Source: Winogradskyella sp. UBA3174
GTDB taxonomy: Bacteria; Bacteroidota; Bacteroidia; Flavobacteriales; Flavobacteriaceae
DNA: 43,143 nucleotides
Direction: 5' to 3'
Assembly: GCF_002364335.1 (NCBI RefSeq)
Contig: NZ_DEXW01000033.1
Coordinates: 1 to 43,143, forward strand
Part shown: piece after piece, positions 34,643-43,139 of the stretch
Layout of the letters: every line of letters begins with the position of its first letter
Numbering within the stretch: the first letter of the stretch is position 1
Translations under genes and position numbers: made by a program
The notes under the pieces: generated by a model
The model's database searches: none
Seen by the model: the letters and a program-made list of their open reading frames with translations, nothing else
What the model was told of the DNA's origin: nothing

Positions 34643-36117
34643 TAGCTTTTAGCTTCAATTAAATCTGATACTATTTTACCAGATAGTAAGCATAATGGTA
34701 TACCACCACCAGGATGAACACTACCACCGCAAAAATAAAGATTATCAATACTACTTTTAAAATTTGGGTGTCTTAAAAACGCTGCATATTTATTATTACT
34801 AGATGCACCATATAATGCACCTTGGTAACTTTGCGTATTAGACGCTATAGTTCGTGGATCTAAAACGGTTTCAGATTCAATTAATTCTGAAATATCTTCG
34901 TTTAACAATCGGCTTAATTTTTTTATAATATTTTGTCTGGCATCTGCTACTATACTATTCCAATCTTGACCTGTATTACTAGGCACGTTAATCATTGTAA
35001 ACCAATTTTCACAACCTTCTGGTGCATCGTTTGGTTCTTCTTTTGAAGATATATTAATGTAAACAGTTGGGTCGTAATACACATCTTTCTTATCAAAAAT
35101 ATAATCGAATTCAGTCTTATAATCTTCCGAAAAGAAAATATTATGTAAATCTAGTTGTGGAAACACTTTCTTAATTCCCCAATAAAATATTAAAGCAGAA
35201 CTGCTTCTTGGTTGTTGCAGAATTTTTTCTGGTGCTTTGTGTGCTTTTAATAAATACCTATAGGTTGGTACAATATCTGAGTTAGAAATAACAATATCAG
35301 ATATAACAGTAGTTCCATTTATTTCTATACCAATGGCTTTGTTACCCTTAGTAACAATCTGATCTACTTTACTGCTAAAGTTAAAGGTAACACCAATATC
35401 TTTTGCCAATTGAAACAAACTCATTGTAATTGAATGCATACCTCCTTTGGGGAAATACGTACCAAAATACTGTTCTAAATGCGGAATCATAGACATAATA
35501 CCTGGTGTTTGGTAAGGAGAAGACCCATTATAAGTCGCAAAACGGTTGTAAAATTGAACTAAACGTTCGTCTTTAAATACTTTAGAATTATAGTCTGAAA
35601 GCGTTGTATTAATATCTAAGCTATTCAGATTAAAAATAGCTTTTAAGCTATCTGTATTTAAATAGGTAGACGTTTTATGTAATGACTTTTCTAAAAACAA
35701 AGATGCTGTTAGGTCGTATTTCTTTTTACTTTTTTTAAAATAATCTAGAATTTCACTTTTATCTACATCAAAAGTCTCTGCTGCAGATTTAGCAAATTCT
35801 GTTTCATCTGCTAACGCTGAAAACGTTGTACCATCTTCGTAAAAGTAATTACATACAATAGACTTCTTTTTATATTGAAAATACGTTTCAATTGGTTTTT
35901 TGGCCACTTTAAATAACTGCTCTATAAATTGTGGCATTGTAAATAGCGATGGTCCCATATCAAACCTGTAACCGCTTTTAGAAAATGCCGTTAACTTTCC
36001 TCCGGGATAGGTATTAGCCTCATATACAGTAACATTATACCCTTGAGATTTTAGCCGAATTGCAGCAGCCATACCAGCTATACCAGCACCAATTATAATA
36101 ACAGTTTTCATTTTCAT
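34642..36117 (-). CDS. crtD: 1'-hydroxycarotenoid 3',4'-desaturase (CrtD, CrtI paralogue)
   Basis: This 491-residue CrtI-family FAD desaturase has the nucleotide fold VIIIGAGIAGMAAAIRLKSQ followed by VTVYEANTYPGGKLTAF, FDMGPSLFTMP, and the C-terminal LYFCGGSVHPGGGIPLCLLS. Its N-terminal Rossmann fold is CrtI-like, but the C-terminal signature (VHPGGGIP) differs from the window's CrtI (TVPGPGVP). This plus the location beside cruF point to CrtD, which desaturates the 3',4' bond after CruF hydration. ATG codons at 36117 and 36111 are both possible starts. The promoter is so close that the mRNA would be nearly leaderless. Confidence 0.85.
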   Translation of the reverse strand: MKMKTVIIIGAGIAGMAAAIRLKSQGYNVTVYEANTYPGGKLTAFSKSGYRFDMGPSLFTMPQFIEQLFKVAKKPIETYFQYKKKSIVCNYFYEDGTTFSALADETEFAKSAAETFDVDKSEILDYFKKSKKKYDLTASLFLEKSLHKTSTYLNTDSLKAIFNLNSLDINTTLSDYNSKVFKDERLVQFYNRFATYNGSSPYQTPGIMSMIPHLEQYFGTYFPKGGMHSITMSLFQLAKDIGVTFNFSSKVDQIVTKGNKAIGIEINGTTVISDIVISNSDIVPTYRYLLKAHKAPEKILQQPRSSSALIFYWGIKKVFPQLDLHNIFFSEDYKTEFDYIFDKKDVYYDPTVYINISSKEEPNDAPEGCENWFTMINVPSNTGQDWNSIVADARQNIIKKLSRLLNEDISELIESETVLDPRTIASNTQSYQGALYGASSNNKYAAFLRHPNFKSSIDNLYFCGGSVHPGGGIPLCLLSGKIVSDLIEAKS

Positions 36118-36125
36118 TAGCGAAG

Positions 36126-36157
36126 CAAAGGTACAATGAAAAGTATATTGGTCTCAA
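36126..36157 (-). promoter_or_regulatory. Bacteroidetes-type promoter of carotenoid operon 2
   Basis: On the minus strand, TTTG (36154-36157), a 20-base spacer and TACCTTTG (36126-36133) fit the flavobacterial consensus fully. The crtD ATG is only 8 bases past the -7 box. Confidence 0.65.
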
Positions 36158-36601
36158 AATAAATGCAAAAAAAATACTAATTTATAAATTGAATCTTGCT
36201 TTATTTAATGGAATGACGATTGATATCTTAACTAGATTACAATTTTACTTTCTGAAAATTTTCTGCTAACTACGTTTACCTCTGATGAATTTGTTTCAGT
36301 AGAACTTGATAAAAAAATTGAAACGATTTTATATTAGAGACATTGCTTAAAATGCTCTAACTCCGGTGTAAAAAATATTAAACTATTTTTAGAACTAAAG
36401 AAAAATACAAATTTGTTTTGCTACTAGTCTTTTTCTGGATAAAAACCGAATCTCCAACCTCTGGACAATAAGCATTATAAGATCGTTCAAAACAAAATTT
36501 TAGTCACTAAAAAATTCAAGATTTTTTCACTTACTCCCTATTTTGAACTATTAGGATAAATAGGTTAAAATATCAAAAAAGTTGAAGAGACTATATAAAT
36601 C
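36158..36601. other. No intact gene; degenerate intergenic region
   Basis: There is no ORF with a start and a protein-like sequence. Short open segments occur on both strands, such as LLTTFTSDEFVSVELDKKIE on plus and LIFFTPELEHFKQC on minus, broken by stops and frameshifts. This may be the remnant of a small gene, but neither strand gives a recognisable family. A Cys pair appears as HCLKCSNSG on plus. Confidence 0.35.
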
Positions 36602-36796
36602 TTATTCAGTAGGTTTATTGTCAGCTTTAGCAGGATTTTCTTGAGAAGGTGTATATATATTAACATCTTCATTTTTCTTCAGATTTGGATAGTTCTCTTC
36701 TCTTTGTTTCCTGTTTGAATAGAAAATATTCCAAAATGTTAATCCTATATATACAGAGAAAATCATTGCACCTATTATAAAAAATCCTATGTTCAT
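36602..36796 (-). CDS. Small single-pass membrane protein
   Basis: This 64-residue protein has one N-terminal membrane helix (about residues 3-26, IGFFIIGAMIFSVYIGLTFW), a basic patch SNRKQREENYPN, and a hydrophilic acidic/Pro tail. No function is known. The start ATG overlaps the stop of the 56-residue protein encoded upstream (ATGA), so the two are translationally coupled and probably act together. Confidence 0.7.
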   Translation of the reverse strand: MNIGFFIIGAMIFSVYIGLTFWNIFYSNRKQREENYPNLKKNEDVNIYTPSQENPAKADNKPTE

Positions 36797-36963
36797 GTTG
36801 TTCTTCTTTGTCTAATTGCTATTGCAAACAATAATATTGTCCCTGGCCAGTGTGCAGAATATTGAGCCTCCTCTGTCATACCTAATATTCCATATCCTAC
36901 CGAGTATAATAAACAAAGGAATGCTAAAATAATTGGGTACCATTTTAAAATAATTTTTTTCAT
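36793..36963 (-). CDS. Very small membrane protein (56 residues), coupled to the next gene
   Basis: The minus-strand ORF begins at ATG 36963 with MKKIILKWYPIILAFLCLLY and reads SVGYGILGMTEEAQYSAHWP, then GTILLFAIAIRQRRTT and TGA. Two hydrophobic stretches (about residues 8-28 and 40-51) flank a short polar loop with EEAQYSAHWPG. It has no known family. The basic end RQRRTT suggests a cytoplasmic C-terminus. The coding nature is supported by the clean membrane pattern and the ATGA overlap with the 64-residue gene. Confidence 0.6.
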   Translation of the reverse strand: MKKIILKWYPIILAFLCLLYSVGYGILGMTEEAQYSAHWPGTILLFAIAIRQRRTT

Positions 36964-37575
36964 TTTATAACTTTTTTGTGATTAATTATTAATTCGGATC
37001 TATCCTCAAACTGCTACCTCATCTTTTCGTAATAAGTATAAAGCAGTCCACTACTATTTAATTCCTTGTTATATATAACTGAGTCGAGTCATCATTTTAA
37101 TCTAATATCAACTCTCTTTTTCTTAAAAGTAAGACCCTCTATTAAAGCTGTCACCTTTGATTTTTTATACATCTCGTTAATTTCTAAAACAAGTCGTTTT
37201 GCTTCTCTACAAGCTACCAATCTATTTTTAGTAGTCGTATGGCTTATTTTGGCATTTTTAAAAATTATCGCTTCTTTTAAAAATGCTTGTTTCTTACTTT
37301 TGTCTAATTGTTATCAAATATAGTTAAAACAAAAAAATATTTATCAATTAAAAACCATTTATAAACCTTATTTTAAAATAGGTTTCACTTTTTTCTTAAT
37401 ATTGACTCTCTATTTCGATAACTACAGTTTAAAGGTAGTTGAGAAACCAAATAGATTGACAATAAGAGTTTACTTATAAAAAGTGATTCTCTAAAATGTT
37501 AAAATAAATTTAAACACGTTAAAAAAATAGGGCTATTACTAGACTAGACATTAAACGAAACTCAAAAATCTACAT
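36964..37575. other. No clear gene; one start-less open frame on the minus strand
   Basis: Minus-strand 37310 down to 37092 is open for 72 codons. It reads protein-like (KKQAFLKEAIIFKNAKISHT, NRLVACREAKRLVLEINEMY, VTALIEGLTFKKKRVDIRLK), but it begins right after a TAA and has no ATG/GTG/TTG start near its N-terminus. It may be the 3' remnant of a gene. The rest of the stretch shows nothing. Confidence 0.35.
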
Positions 37576-37608
37576 AAAAAAACAGCATCAATACGATGCT
37601 GTTTTTTT
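37576..37608 (-). terminator. Terminator of guaB
   Basis: A 14-bp perfect stem (AAAAAAACAGCATC with GATGCTGTTTTTTT) closes a 5-base loop, about 40 bp beyond the guaB stop. A second small hairpin (TTCCTG...CAGGAA, 37618-37641) lies between. Confidence 0.88.
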
Positions 37609-37647
37609 ATAATTATGAAATTCCTGCCTTTACAGGAATTTGTTTTG

Positions 37648-39120
37648 TTATCTAGAATAATTAGGCGATTCATTAGTAATAGTGACATCGTGAGGATGAC
37701 TTTCGTTAATTCCACTGGCTGTAATCTTTACAAAGCGCCCTTTGTCTTGAAGCGATGCAATATCTTTCGCTCCACAGTAACCCATACCAGCTCTTAAGCC
37801 ACCAATAAATTGATGAATACTTTCTACCAAGTCACCTTTATAGGGAACTCTTCCGACAATTCCTTCTGGAACTAACTTTTTAATATCGTCTTCAACATCT
37901 TGGAAATAGCGGTCTTTACTACCTTGTTTCATAGCTTCAACTGAACCCATACCTCTGTAAGACTTAAACTTTCTTCCTTCGTAAATAATTGTTTGTCCAG
38001 GACTTTCTTTTGTACCTGCTAAAAGTGAACCTAACATTACAGTATCGGCGCCAGCTGCAATCGCTTTAGGAATATCTCCTGTATAACGAATGCCGCCGTC
38101 TGCTATAACCGGGACACCTGAACCTTTAATAGCTGCAGCAACTTCTAAGACCGCTGAAAATTGAGGAAAACCAACTCCTGCAATAACGCGCGTTGTGCAA
38201 ATAGAACCAGGACCAATACCAACTTTAACGGCGTCTGCGCCAGCTTCTACTAAATATTTAGCGGCTTCACCAGTTGCAATGTTACCCACAATCACATCGA
38301 GGTTTGGAAACTGTTGTTTTAAGGCTTTTAAAATGGTGACCACACCAACTGTATGTCCATGTGCTGTGTCAATAACTACAGCATCAACACCCGCTTTTAC
38401 TAAAGCCTCTGCTCTATCAACAGCATCAGCTGTAACTCCGATTGCCGCTGCTACACGTAATCTACCATACGTATCTTTATTCGCATTTGGCTTTTGAGTT
38501 ACTTTAGTAATATCTCTAAACGTAATTAGGCCAGCGAGTTTATAATTATCATCTACAATAAGTAGCTTTTCAATTTTATTTTGTTGAAGAATTTTTTCAG
38601 CATCTTTAAGAGACGTCCCGACCGCAGCAGTTACCAAATTCTCAGAGGTCATAACGGCGACAATTGCTCTGTCATTTTGGTGTTCGAAACGTAAATCTCT
38701 GTTCGTTACAATACCTTTAAGCATGCCTTCGTCATCTACAATCGGAATACCTCCAATACTATGCTCGCGCATTGCATTTTTTGCATCAGACACTACAGCA
38801 TCCATAGGCAAGGTTACAGGATCTAGAATCATGCCACTTTCAGCACGTTTTACTTTACGAACTTTTCTGGCTTGTTCATCAATAGACATATTTTTATGCA
38901 ACACACCAATCCCACCTTCTTGTGCCATGGCAATTGCCATTTTACTTTCAGTAACGGTATCCATAGCAGCGGAAACCACAGGGATGTTAATAGTAATGTT
39001 TTTTGTAAACTTTGTTTGAATATTGACTTCGCGTGGAAGAACTTCAGAAAATGCTGGAACTAATAGAACGTCATCGTAAGTAAGACCTTCTCCTAATATT
39101 TTGTTTTCGTGTGCTGTCAT
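37648..39120 (-). CDS. guaB: IMP dehydrogenase
   Basis: This 490-residue enzyme oxidises IMP to XMP, the committed step to GTP. Motifs are LTYDDVLLVPAFSEVLPREV, two CBS domains (about residues 95-205), and the catalytic loop GIGPGSICTTR with Cys308, then GGIRYTGDIPKAIAAGADTV. The frame is open 68 codons further upstream (to 39324), but that part is unlike the family and contains the promoter. ATG 39120 (MTAHENKILGEG) is the family-typical start. It is a single gene with its own terminator and -7 element. Confidence 0.96.
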   Translation of the reverse strand: MTAHENKILGEGLTYDDVLLVPAFSEVLPREVNIQTKFTKNITINIPVVSAAMDTVTESKMAIAMAQEGGIGVLHKNMSIDEQARKVRKVKRAESGMILDPVTLPMDAVVSDAKNAMREHSIGGIPIVDDEGMLKGIVTNRDLRFEHQNDRAIVAVMTSENLVTAAVGTSLKDAEKILQQNKIEKLLIVDDNYKLAGLITFRDITKVTQKPNANKDTYGRLRVAAAIGVTADAVDRAEALVKAGVDAVVIDTAHGHTVGVVTILKALKQQFPNLDVIVGNIATGEAAKYLVEAGADAVKVGIGPGSICTTRVIAGVGFPQFSAVLEVAAAIKGSGVPVIADGGIRYTGDIPKAIAAGADTVMLGSLLAGTKESPGQTIIYEGRKFKSYRGMGSVEAMKQGSKDRYFQDVEDDIKKLVPEGIVGRVPYKGDLVESIHQFIGGLRAGMGYCGAKDIASLQDKGRFVKITASGINESHPHDVTITNESPNYSR

Positions 39121-39143
39121 TGCAATTAAGGTATAATTGCATG

Positions 39144-39151
39144 CAAAGCTA
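39144..39151 (-). promoter_or_regulatory. Putative -7 element of guaB
   Basis: TAGCTTTG on the minus strand, 23 bases before the guaB start, matches TAnnTTTG; TTTC lies at about the -33 distance. Its location supports the shorter guaB start. Confidence 0.45.
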
Positions 39152-39353
39152 CGCTTTTTTTTGGCAGTAATTAGAAAATGAGAAAATGAAAATATATTAT
39201 GAGTTCTATTATAAAAAAGACAAAACAGTCTATCAAAAAATAAATAAATACTAATTTTAAAATCCTTATTTAAATTTAGTCTAAATAAACTTTGTGGTTT
39301 CAAGATTATTAAATAATTTCGCAATTCAATAATTATTAACCATTACTTTTAAG

Positions 39354-40568
39354 ATGAAAAAAATTTCAATTTTACTATTAAGTCTCTCACTCGTTCTAGC
39401 GTGTTCTAGTGATGATGATAACAACCAACCTAATGATAATAATGTTACAAAGGCAGACGTTGTTTCCAATTATGCTGATGTGGTTTACCAATCCTATGCA
39501 GATAGTTATAGCGCAGCCATTACAATGCAAAGTGCAATAAACGCCTTTGTAAATGATCCAACCGATGCTAGATTTACAACTGCGAAAAGTACATGGTTGG
39601 CAGCGAGAGAGCCTTACGGACAAACAGAAGCTTACAGAGGTGCAACTGGTCCAATAGATACAGATGGTAATCCTTGGTCGTTGAATACCGAAGGGCAGAT
39701 GAATGCTTGGCCAATTGACGAAGCTTATATCGATTATGTAGAAGCTGGTTCTGAAGCTTGGGCTGGTACTTTTACGAGTAGTATTATCGCAGATGCAAGC
39801 ATAACGATTGACGCGAGCACACTTGCTGACCTAAATGAAGCTGGTGGCTCAAACGAGAAAGCGGTTAGCACAGGGTGGCATGCCATAGAATTTTTATTAT
39901 GGGGACAAGACCAAACATTCCCTGAGGCAGAATTAGCTGGTCAACGCGAATTTACAGATTATACAACAGCAAGTGATGCAGATAGACGCGGACAGTATTT
40001 GCAGGTAGTTACAAATTTATTAGTAAGCGACCTTAACGATTTGGCAAATACATGGACTGTTGGAGGAACTTACAGAACTGTATTTGAAGGCCTAGACGAA
40101 GATGTTGCCTTATCACAAGCAATCCAAGGTGCATTTTTTATCTCTGGCGATGAATTATCGGAGGAACGAATGGTAGTACCAGTTGATAACACTGAAGGAA
40201 TTGGTGGTTTAGGACAAGAACTTGAGCATTCTTGTTTTGCAGATAATACTAATCGTGATGTTTATAATAATGCCAAGGGTGTTATTAACGTTATTTTTGG
40301 TTCGTATGGTACTACAAATGGAGCTTCATTTTACGATTTGGTTTTATTAGAAAATCCTACGCAAGCTAATAGTTTAAAAGCTGCAGCAGACGAGGTTATT
40401 GCCAGAGTGAATATCGTAGGTGTTAACTCTAAGCCTTTTGATTTATTAATCGCTCAAGAATCTACAAATCCAATTACTGGACCTGTTATGGAATCTGTTG
40501 TAGCATTAAGAGATTTAGCGGATGAAATTAGCGCATCAGCAACTTTAATAGGCCTAACTGTAAACTAA
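39354..40568 (+). CDS. Imelysin-family lipoprotein (with intact GxHxxE motif)
   Basis: This is a 404-residue lipoprotein with lipobox VLAC, Cys 17, followed by SSDDDNNQ. The helical imelysin/insulin-cleaving-peptidase-like domain carries the hallmark GxHxxE as G174-W-H176-A-I-E179 in GWHAIEFLLWGQDQ. Imelysin-like proteins (IrpA, the EfeO family) are periplasmic or surface proteins tied to iron uptake in several bacteria; proteolysis is disputed. It starts an apparent three-gene cluster with a di-haem oxidoreductase and a second imelysin. A hairpin (40595-40628) separates it from the second gene, which would allow different expression levels. Confidence 0.9.
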   Translation: MKKISILLLSLSLVLACSSDDDNNQPNDNNVTKADVVSNYADVVYQSYADSYSAAITMQSAINAFVNDPTDARFTTAKSTWLAAREPYGQTEAYRGATGPIDTDGNPWSLNTEGQMNAWPIDEAYIDYVEAGSEAWAGTFTSSIIADASITIDASTLADLNEAGGSNEKAVSTGWHAIEFLLWGQDQTFPEAELAGQREFTDYTTASDADRRGQYLQVVTNLLVSDLNDLANTWTVGGTYRTVFEGLDEDVALSQAIQGAFFISGDELSEERMVVPVDNTEGIGGLGQELEHSCFADNTNRDVYNNAKGVINVIFGSYGTTNGASFYDLVLLENPTQANSLKAAADEVIARVNIVGVNSKPFDLLIAQESTNPITGPVMESVVALRDLADEISASATLIGLTVN

Positions 40569-40594
40569 TAACCATAATTAGTTTAATTTTTATA

Positions 40595-40628
40595 GATAAA
40601 TCCCAGAATTTACATTTTGGGATTTATC
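40595..40628 (+). terminator. Hairpin between imelysin and di-haem oxidoreductase genes
   Basis: An 11-bp perfect stem (GATAAATCCCA, 40595-40605, with 40618-40628) closes a 12-base loop, with only a weak T tract. It could be a partial terminator or an mRNA stabiliser within the operon. Confidence 0.5.
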
Positions 40629-40647
40629 ATTTTAATCTAATCTTTTG

Positions 40648-42048
40648 TTGTTGAAAAAAGAAAATATTTTATTACTGATTATTATTTGTTTTATGTCTTG
40701 TAATTCAGATGACGACAACTATTCACCTGTTGTAGACTTATATGAAGAAGGCGAAGAACTTTTAACTGGTTCTTTGGGTGTTAACAATACAAGTGACACT
40801 GCTTTTGGTCTAAAAATTGATGGCTTATCATTTAATGAAATAACTGCATTTTCGACAGGGAATTCATTATTTAATCAGTCTTGGGTTTCAGCCCCTGCAT
40901 CAACAACTTCAATTGACGGCTTGGGTCCAACATTTAATGCACGCGCTTGTAATACTTGCCATTTTAAAGATGGCAGAGGAAGACCTTTATTTAATGGTGC
41001 AAATTCTAATGGCTTTTTAATGCGAATTAGTTTAGCAGGGCAAGATGCCTTTGGAAATAACAATCCAGTACCTGGCTATAATACTCAAATTCAAGAACGC
41101 TCGAATATTGGCATCTCATTTGAGGCGAAAGTTAATGTAAATTATGAACAAATAAATGGTGCATATGAAGATGGCACGACCTATCAACTTCAAAAACCAA
41201 TTTACTCATTCTCGGAAGAACAATTCGGTAGTTTAGCCGGTGTAGAAATGTCGCCACGGGTTGGCACACAAACTATTGGACTTGGCCTAATTAGCGCATT
41301 ACCAGATGAACAGATTTTGCAATTCGCAGATGAATCTGACTCTGACAATGACGGTATTTCCGGACGTCCAAATTATGCATATAACATAGAAACTCAACAA
41401 AGTGAATTGGGTAAATATGGTTGGAAAGCTAATGCACCTACTTTAAGACAACAGATAGCGAGTGCATTTCATGGAGATATGGGATTAACAACCTCACTTT
41501 TTTCAGAAAACAATTGTCCATCGCCTCAGCAAGATTGTTTTGAAGCACCAAATGGTGGAGAATTTGAGGTGACCGATAATCAGCTAGAACGTGTTATTTT
41601 TTATCAAGGTGTACTTGCTGTACCAAATAGACGGAACTTCACGGATGAATCTGTATTGAAAGGGAAAGTACTTTTTAATGAACTTAATTGTATTGGTTGC
41701 CATCGTATTAATATGGTTACAGGTACTTCTGAAATTCAGCCGATGTTAAGTAATGTAAATATTAAACCCTATTCTGATTTTTTATTACATGATATGGGTG
41801 AAGAACTTGCAGATAACAGACCAGATTTTTTGGCAAATGGTAACGAATGGCGTACGCAACCACTTTGGGGAATTGGTTTAATACAAACAGTAAACGGCCA
41901 TACCTTTTTGTTACACGATGGTCGTGCAAGAAATATCGAAGAAGCCATACTTTGGCATGGTGGTGAAGCTGAAAGCGCAAAAAATAATTTTAAAAATTTA
42001 TCTACAGACCAACGTCAACAGATAATTGATTTTGTAAACTCTCTATAA
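40648..42048 (+). CDS. Di-haem oxidoreductase (thiol oxidoreductase-like) lipoprotein
   Basis: This protein of about 466 residues belongs to the cytochrome-type DHOR family (COG3488-like). Two haem c sites are visible: ARACNTCHFKDGRG at about residue 101-105 and NELNCIGCHRIN at about 348-352. A Ca-type loop DSDNDGISGRPNY lies between, and LLHDGRARNIEEAILWHGGE near the end is the family's distal region. The signal is lipoprotein-like (LIIICFMSC). There is no ATG before it; TTG at 40645 or 40648 must serve, as the next ATG lies inside the signal peptide. It acts in the periplasm, probably in electron transfer with the flanking imelysins. It lies 5 bp from the next gene. Confidence 0.9.
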   Translation: MLKKENILLLIIICFMSCNSDDDNYSPVVDLYEEGEELLTGSLGVNNTSDTAFGLKIDGLSFNEITAFSTGNSLFNQSWVSAPASTTSIDGLGPTFNARACNTCHFKDGRGRPLFNGANSNGFLMRISLAGQDAFGNNNPVPGYNTQIQERSNIGISFEAKVNVNYEQINGAYEDGTTYQLQKPIYSFSEEQFGSLAGVEMSPRVGTQTIGLGLISALPDEQILQFADESDSDNDGISGRPNYAYNIETQQSELGKYGWKANAPTLRQQIASAFHGDMGLTTSLFSENNCPSPQQDCFEAPNGGEFEVTDNQLERVIFYQGVLAVPNRRNFTDESVLKGKVLFNELNCIGCHRINMVTGTSEIQPMLSNVNIKPYSDFLLHDMGEELADNRPDFLANGNEWRTQPLWGIGLIQTVNGHTFLLHDGRARNIEEAILWHGGEAESAKNNFKNLSTDQRQQIIDFVNSL

Positions 42049-42053
42049 TTACT

Positions 42054-43139
42054 ATGAAAAAATTCACTTTTACCCTAATTGCTATAGCTTCAATAATCAT
42101 TATAGCTTGTAGTAGTAGTGATAGTGACGCATCAGACCAAGGATTCAACGTTAAGAATTTTCTAGACAATGCTGTAAATCTAAATATAAAACCTGCACTC
42201 AATACATTTAATCTAGAGACTTCAAATTTAGAACAAAGTATTTCGACGTATACGAATAATCCAACGGTTGCTAATTTAGAACTGGCCAGACAACAGTGGA
42301 AAACGACTGCAATTAACTACGAGAAAACCTATGTTTATCATATTGGTTTAGCACGAACTCAATTTTTGCATAATTCAATCTATAATTGGCCAACGGTTGA
42401 AGGTGCAATTGAATATTTTATTTCAGATAACGATTCCATTGACGCCACATTTATGGCTACCATCAGCTCACAAGCCAAATCATTGGCTGCTATTGAATAT
42501 TTGTTATTTGCTGAAAATGCGGCGACTATAAATTCAGGATTTATGAATTCTGAAAAACGTCGTGATTATTTGAGATTATCTTCAATATATCTTAAAACAA
42601 GGGCAGATAAGCTTCAAAATGTTTGGGCCACGTCTGGCGAAGATTACGGAACTACATTTATAAATAATAGTGGCTCTGGGATTCAGGGGTCATTTAATTT
42701 GTATTATAATGGTATTCATAATGCCTTAGACGTTACCAAAAGCACCAAAGTTGGAAAACCTGCAGGATTAGAAAATTCTCAGGTCATAAATCCAGAATTA
42801 ACCCAAGCCTATTTTAGCGATACCTCAAAAGCATTGGTGCGCGTGAGTATAGAAAGTGTTGAAACCGCTTATTTTAATACAGCTGGACTAGGGATTGATG
42901 ATTATGTGTTTTCAATCACTAACAATCAAGACTTAAATGATGCTATTCTCAATAAGATCAATGAAATCTATGCGGCACTCAATGCTATGTCATTACCCTT
43001 AGACGAAGCTGTAAATCAAAGTAACGCACAAGTTGAAGTTTTACATACCAAAATTGAAGATTTACGAATTTTGTTTGCAGTAGATGTAAGAAGTGTACTC
43101 TCCATAATTATTACGACTACTGATACTGATGGCGATTAA
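42054..43139 (+). CDS. Second imelysin-family lipoprotein (hallmark His absent)
   Basis: This is a 361-residue lipoprotein with lipobox IIAC, Cys 19, followed by SSSDSD. The imelysin helical domain (FLDNAVNLNIKPALNTFNLE, ARQQWKTTAINYEKTYVYHI) is recognisable, but where the first imelysin has GxHxxE this one has S143-L-A-A-I-E148 in KSLAAIEYLLF. The Gly and His are replaced and only the Glu remains. It is therefore likely a structural or binding partner rather than a metal-binding equivalent. The gene is complete; its TAA is at 43137-43139, 4 bases from the window end. It starts 5 bp after the di-haem gene, so the two are co-transcribed. Confidence 0.88.
   Translation: MKKFTFTLIAIASIIIIACSSSDSDASDQGFNVKNFLDNAVNLNIKPALNTFNLETSNLEQSISTYTNNPTVANLELARQQWKTTAINYEKTYVYHIGLARTQFLHNSIYNWPTVEGAIEYFISDNDSIDATFMATISSQAKSLAAIEYLLFAENAATINSGFMNSEKRRDYLRLSSIYLKTRADKLQNVWATSGEDYGTTFINNSGSGIQGSFNLYYNGIHNALDVTKSTKVGKPAGLENSQVINPELTQAYFSDTSKALVRVSIESVETAYFNTAGLGIDDYVFSITNNQDLNDAILNKINEIYAALNAMSLPLDEAVNQSNAQVEVLHTKIEDLRILFAVDVRSVLSIIITTTDTDGD

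Noticed and set aside
37066..37323. Plus-strand open frame of 85 codons
   Set aside because: It is opposite the start-less minus-strand frame, Phe/Leu/Ser-rich as expected for an antisense reading of Lys/Glu codons, with no recognisable domain or promoter.
37618..37641. Small inverted repeat (TTCCTG...CAGGAA) as a separate regulatory site
   Set aside because: It lies between the guaB stop and the strong terminator and has no T tract; it is most likely just secondary structure in the 3' end.
39121..39324. N-terminal extension of guaB by 68 residues
   Set aside because: The extra residues are unlike IMP dehydrogenase and include the -7 element TAGCTTTG; MTAHENKILGEG at 39120 is the family start.
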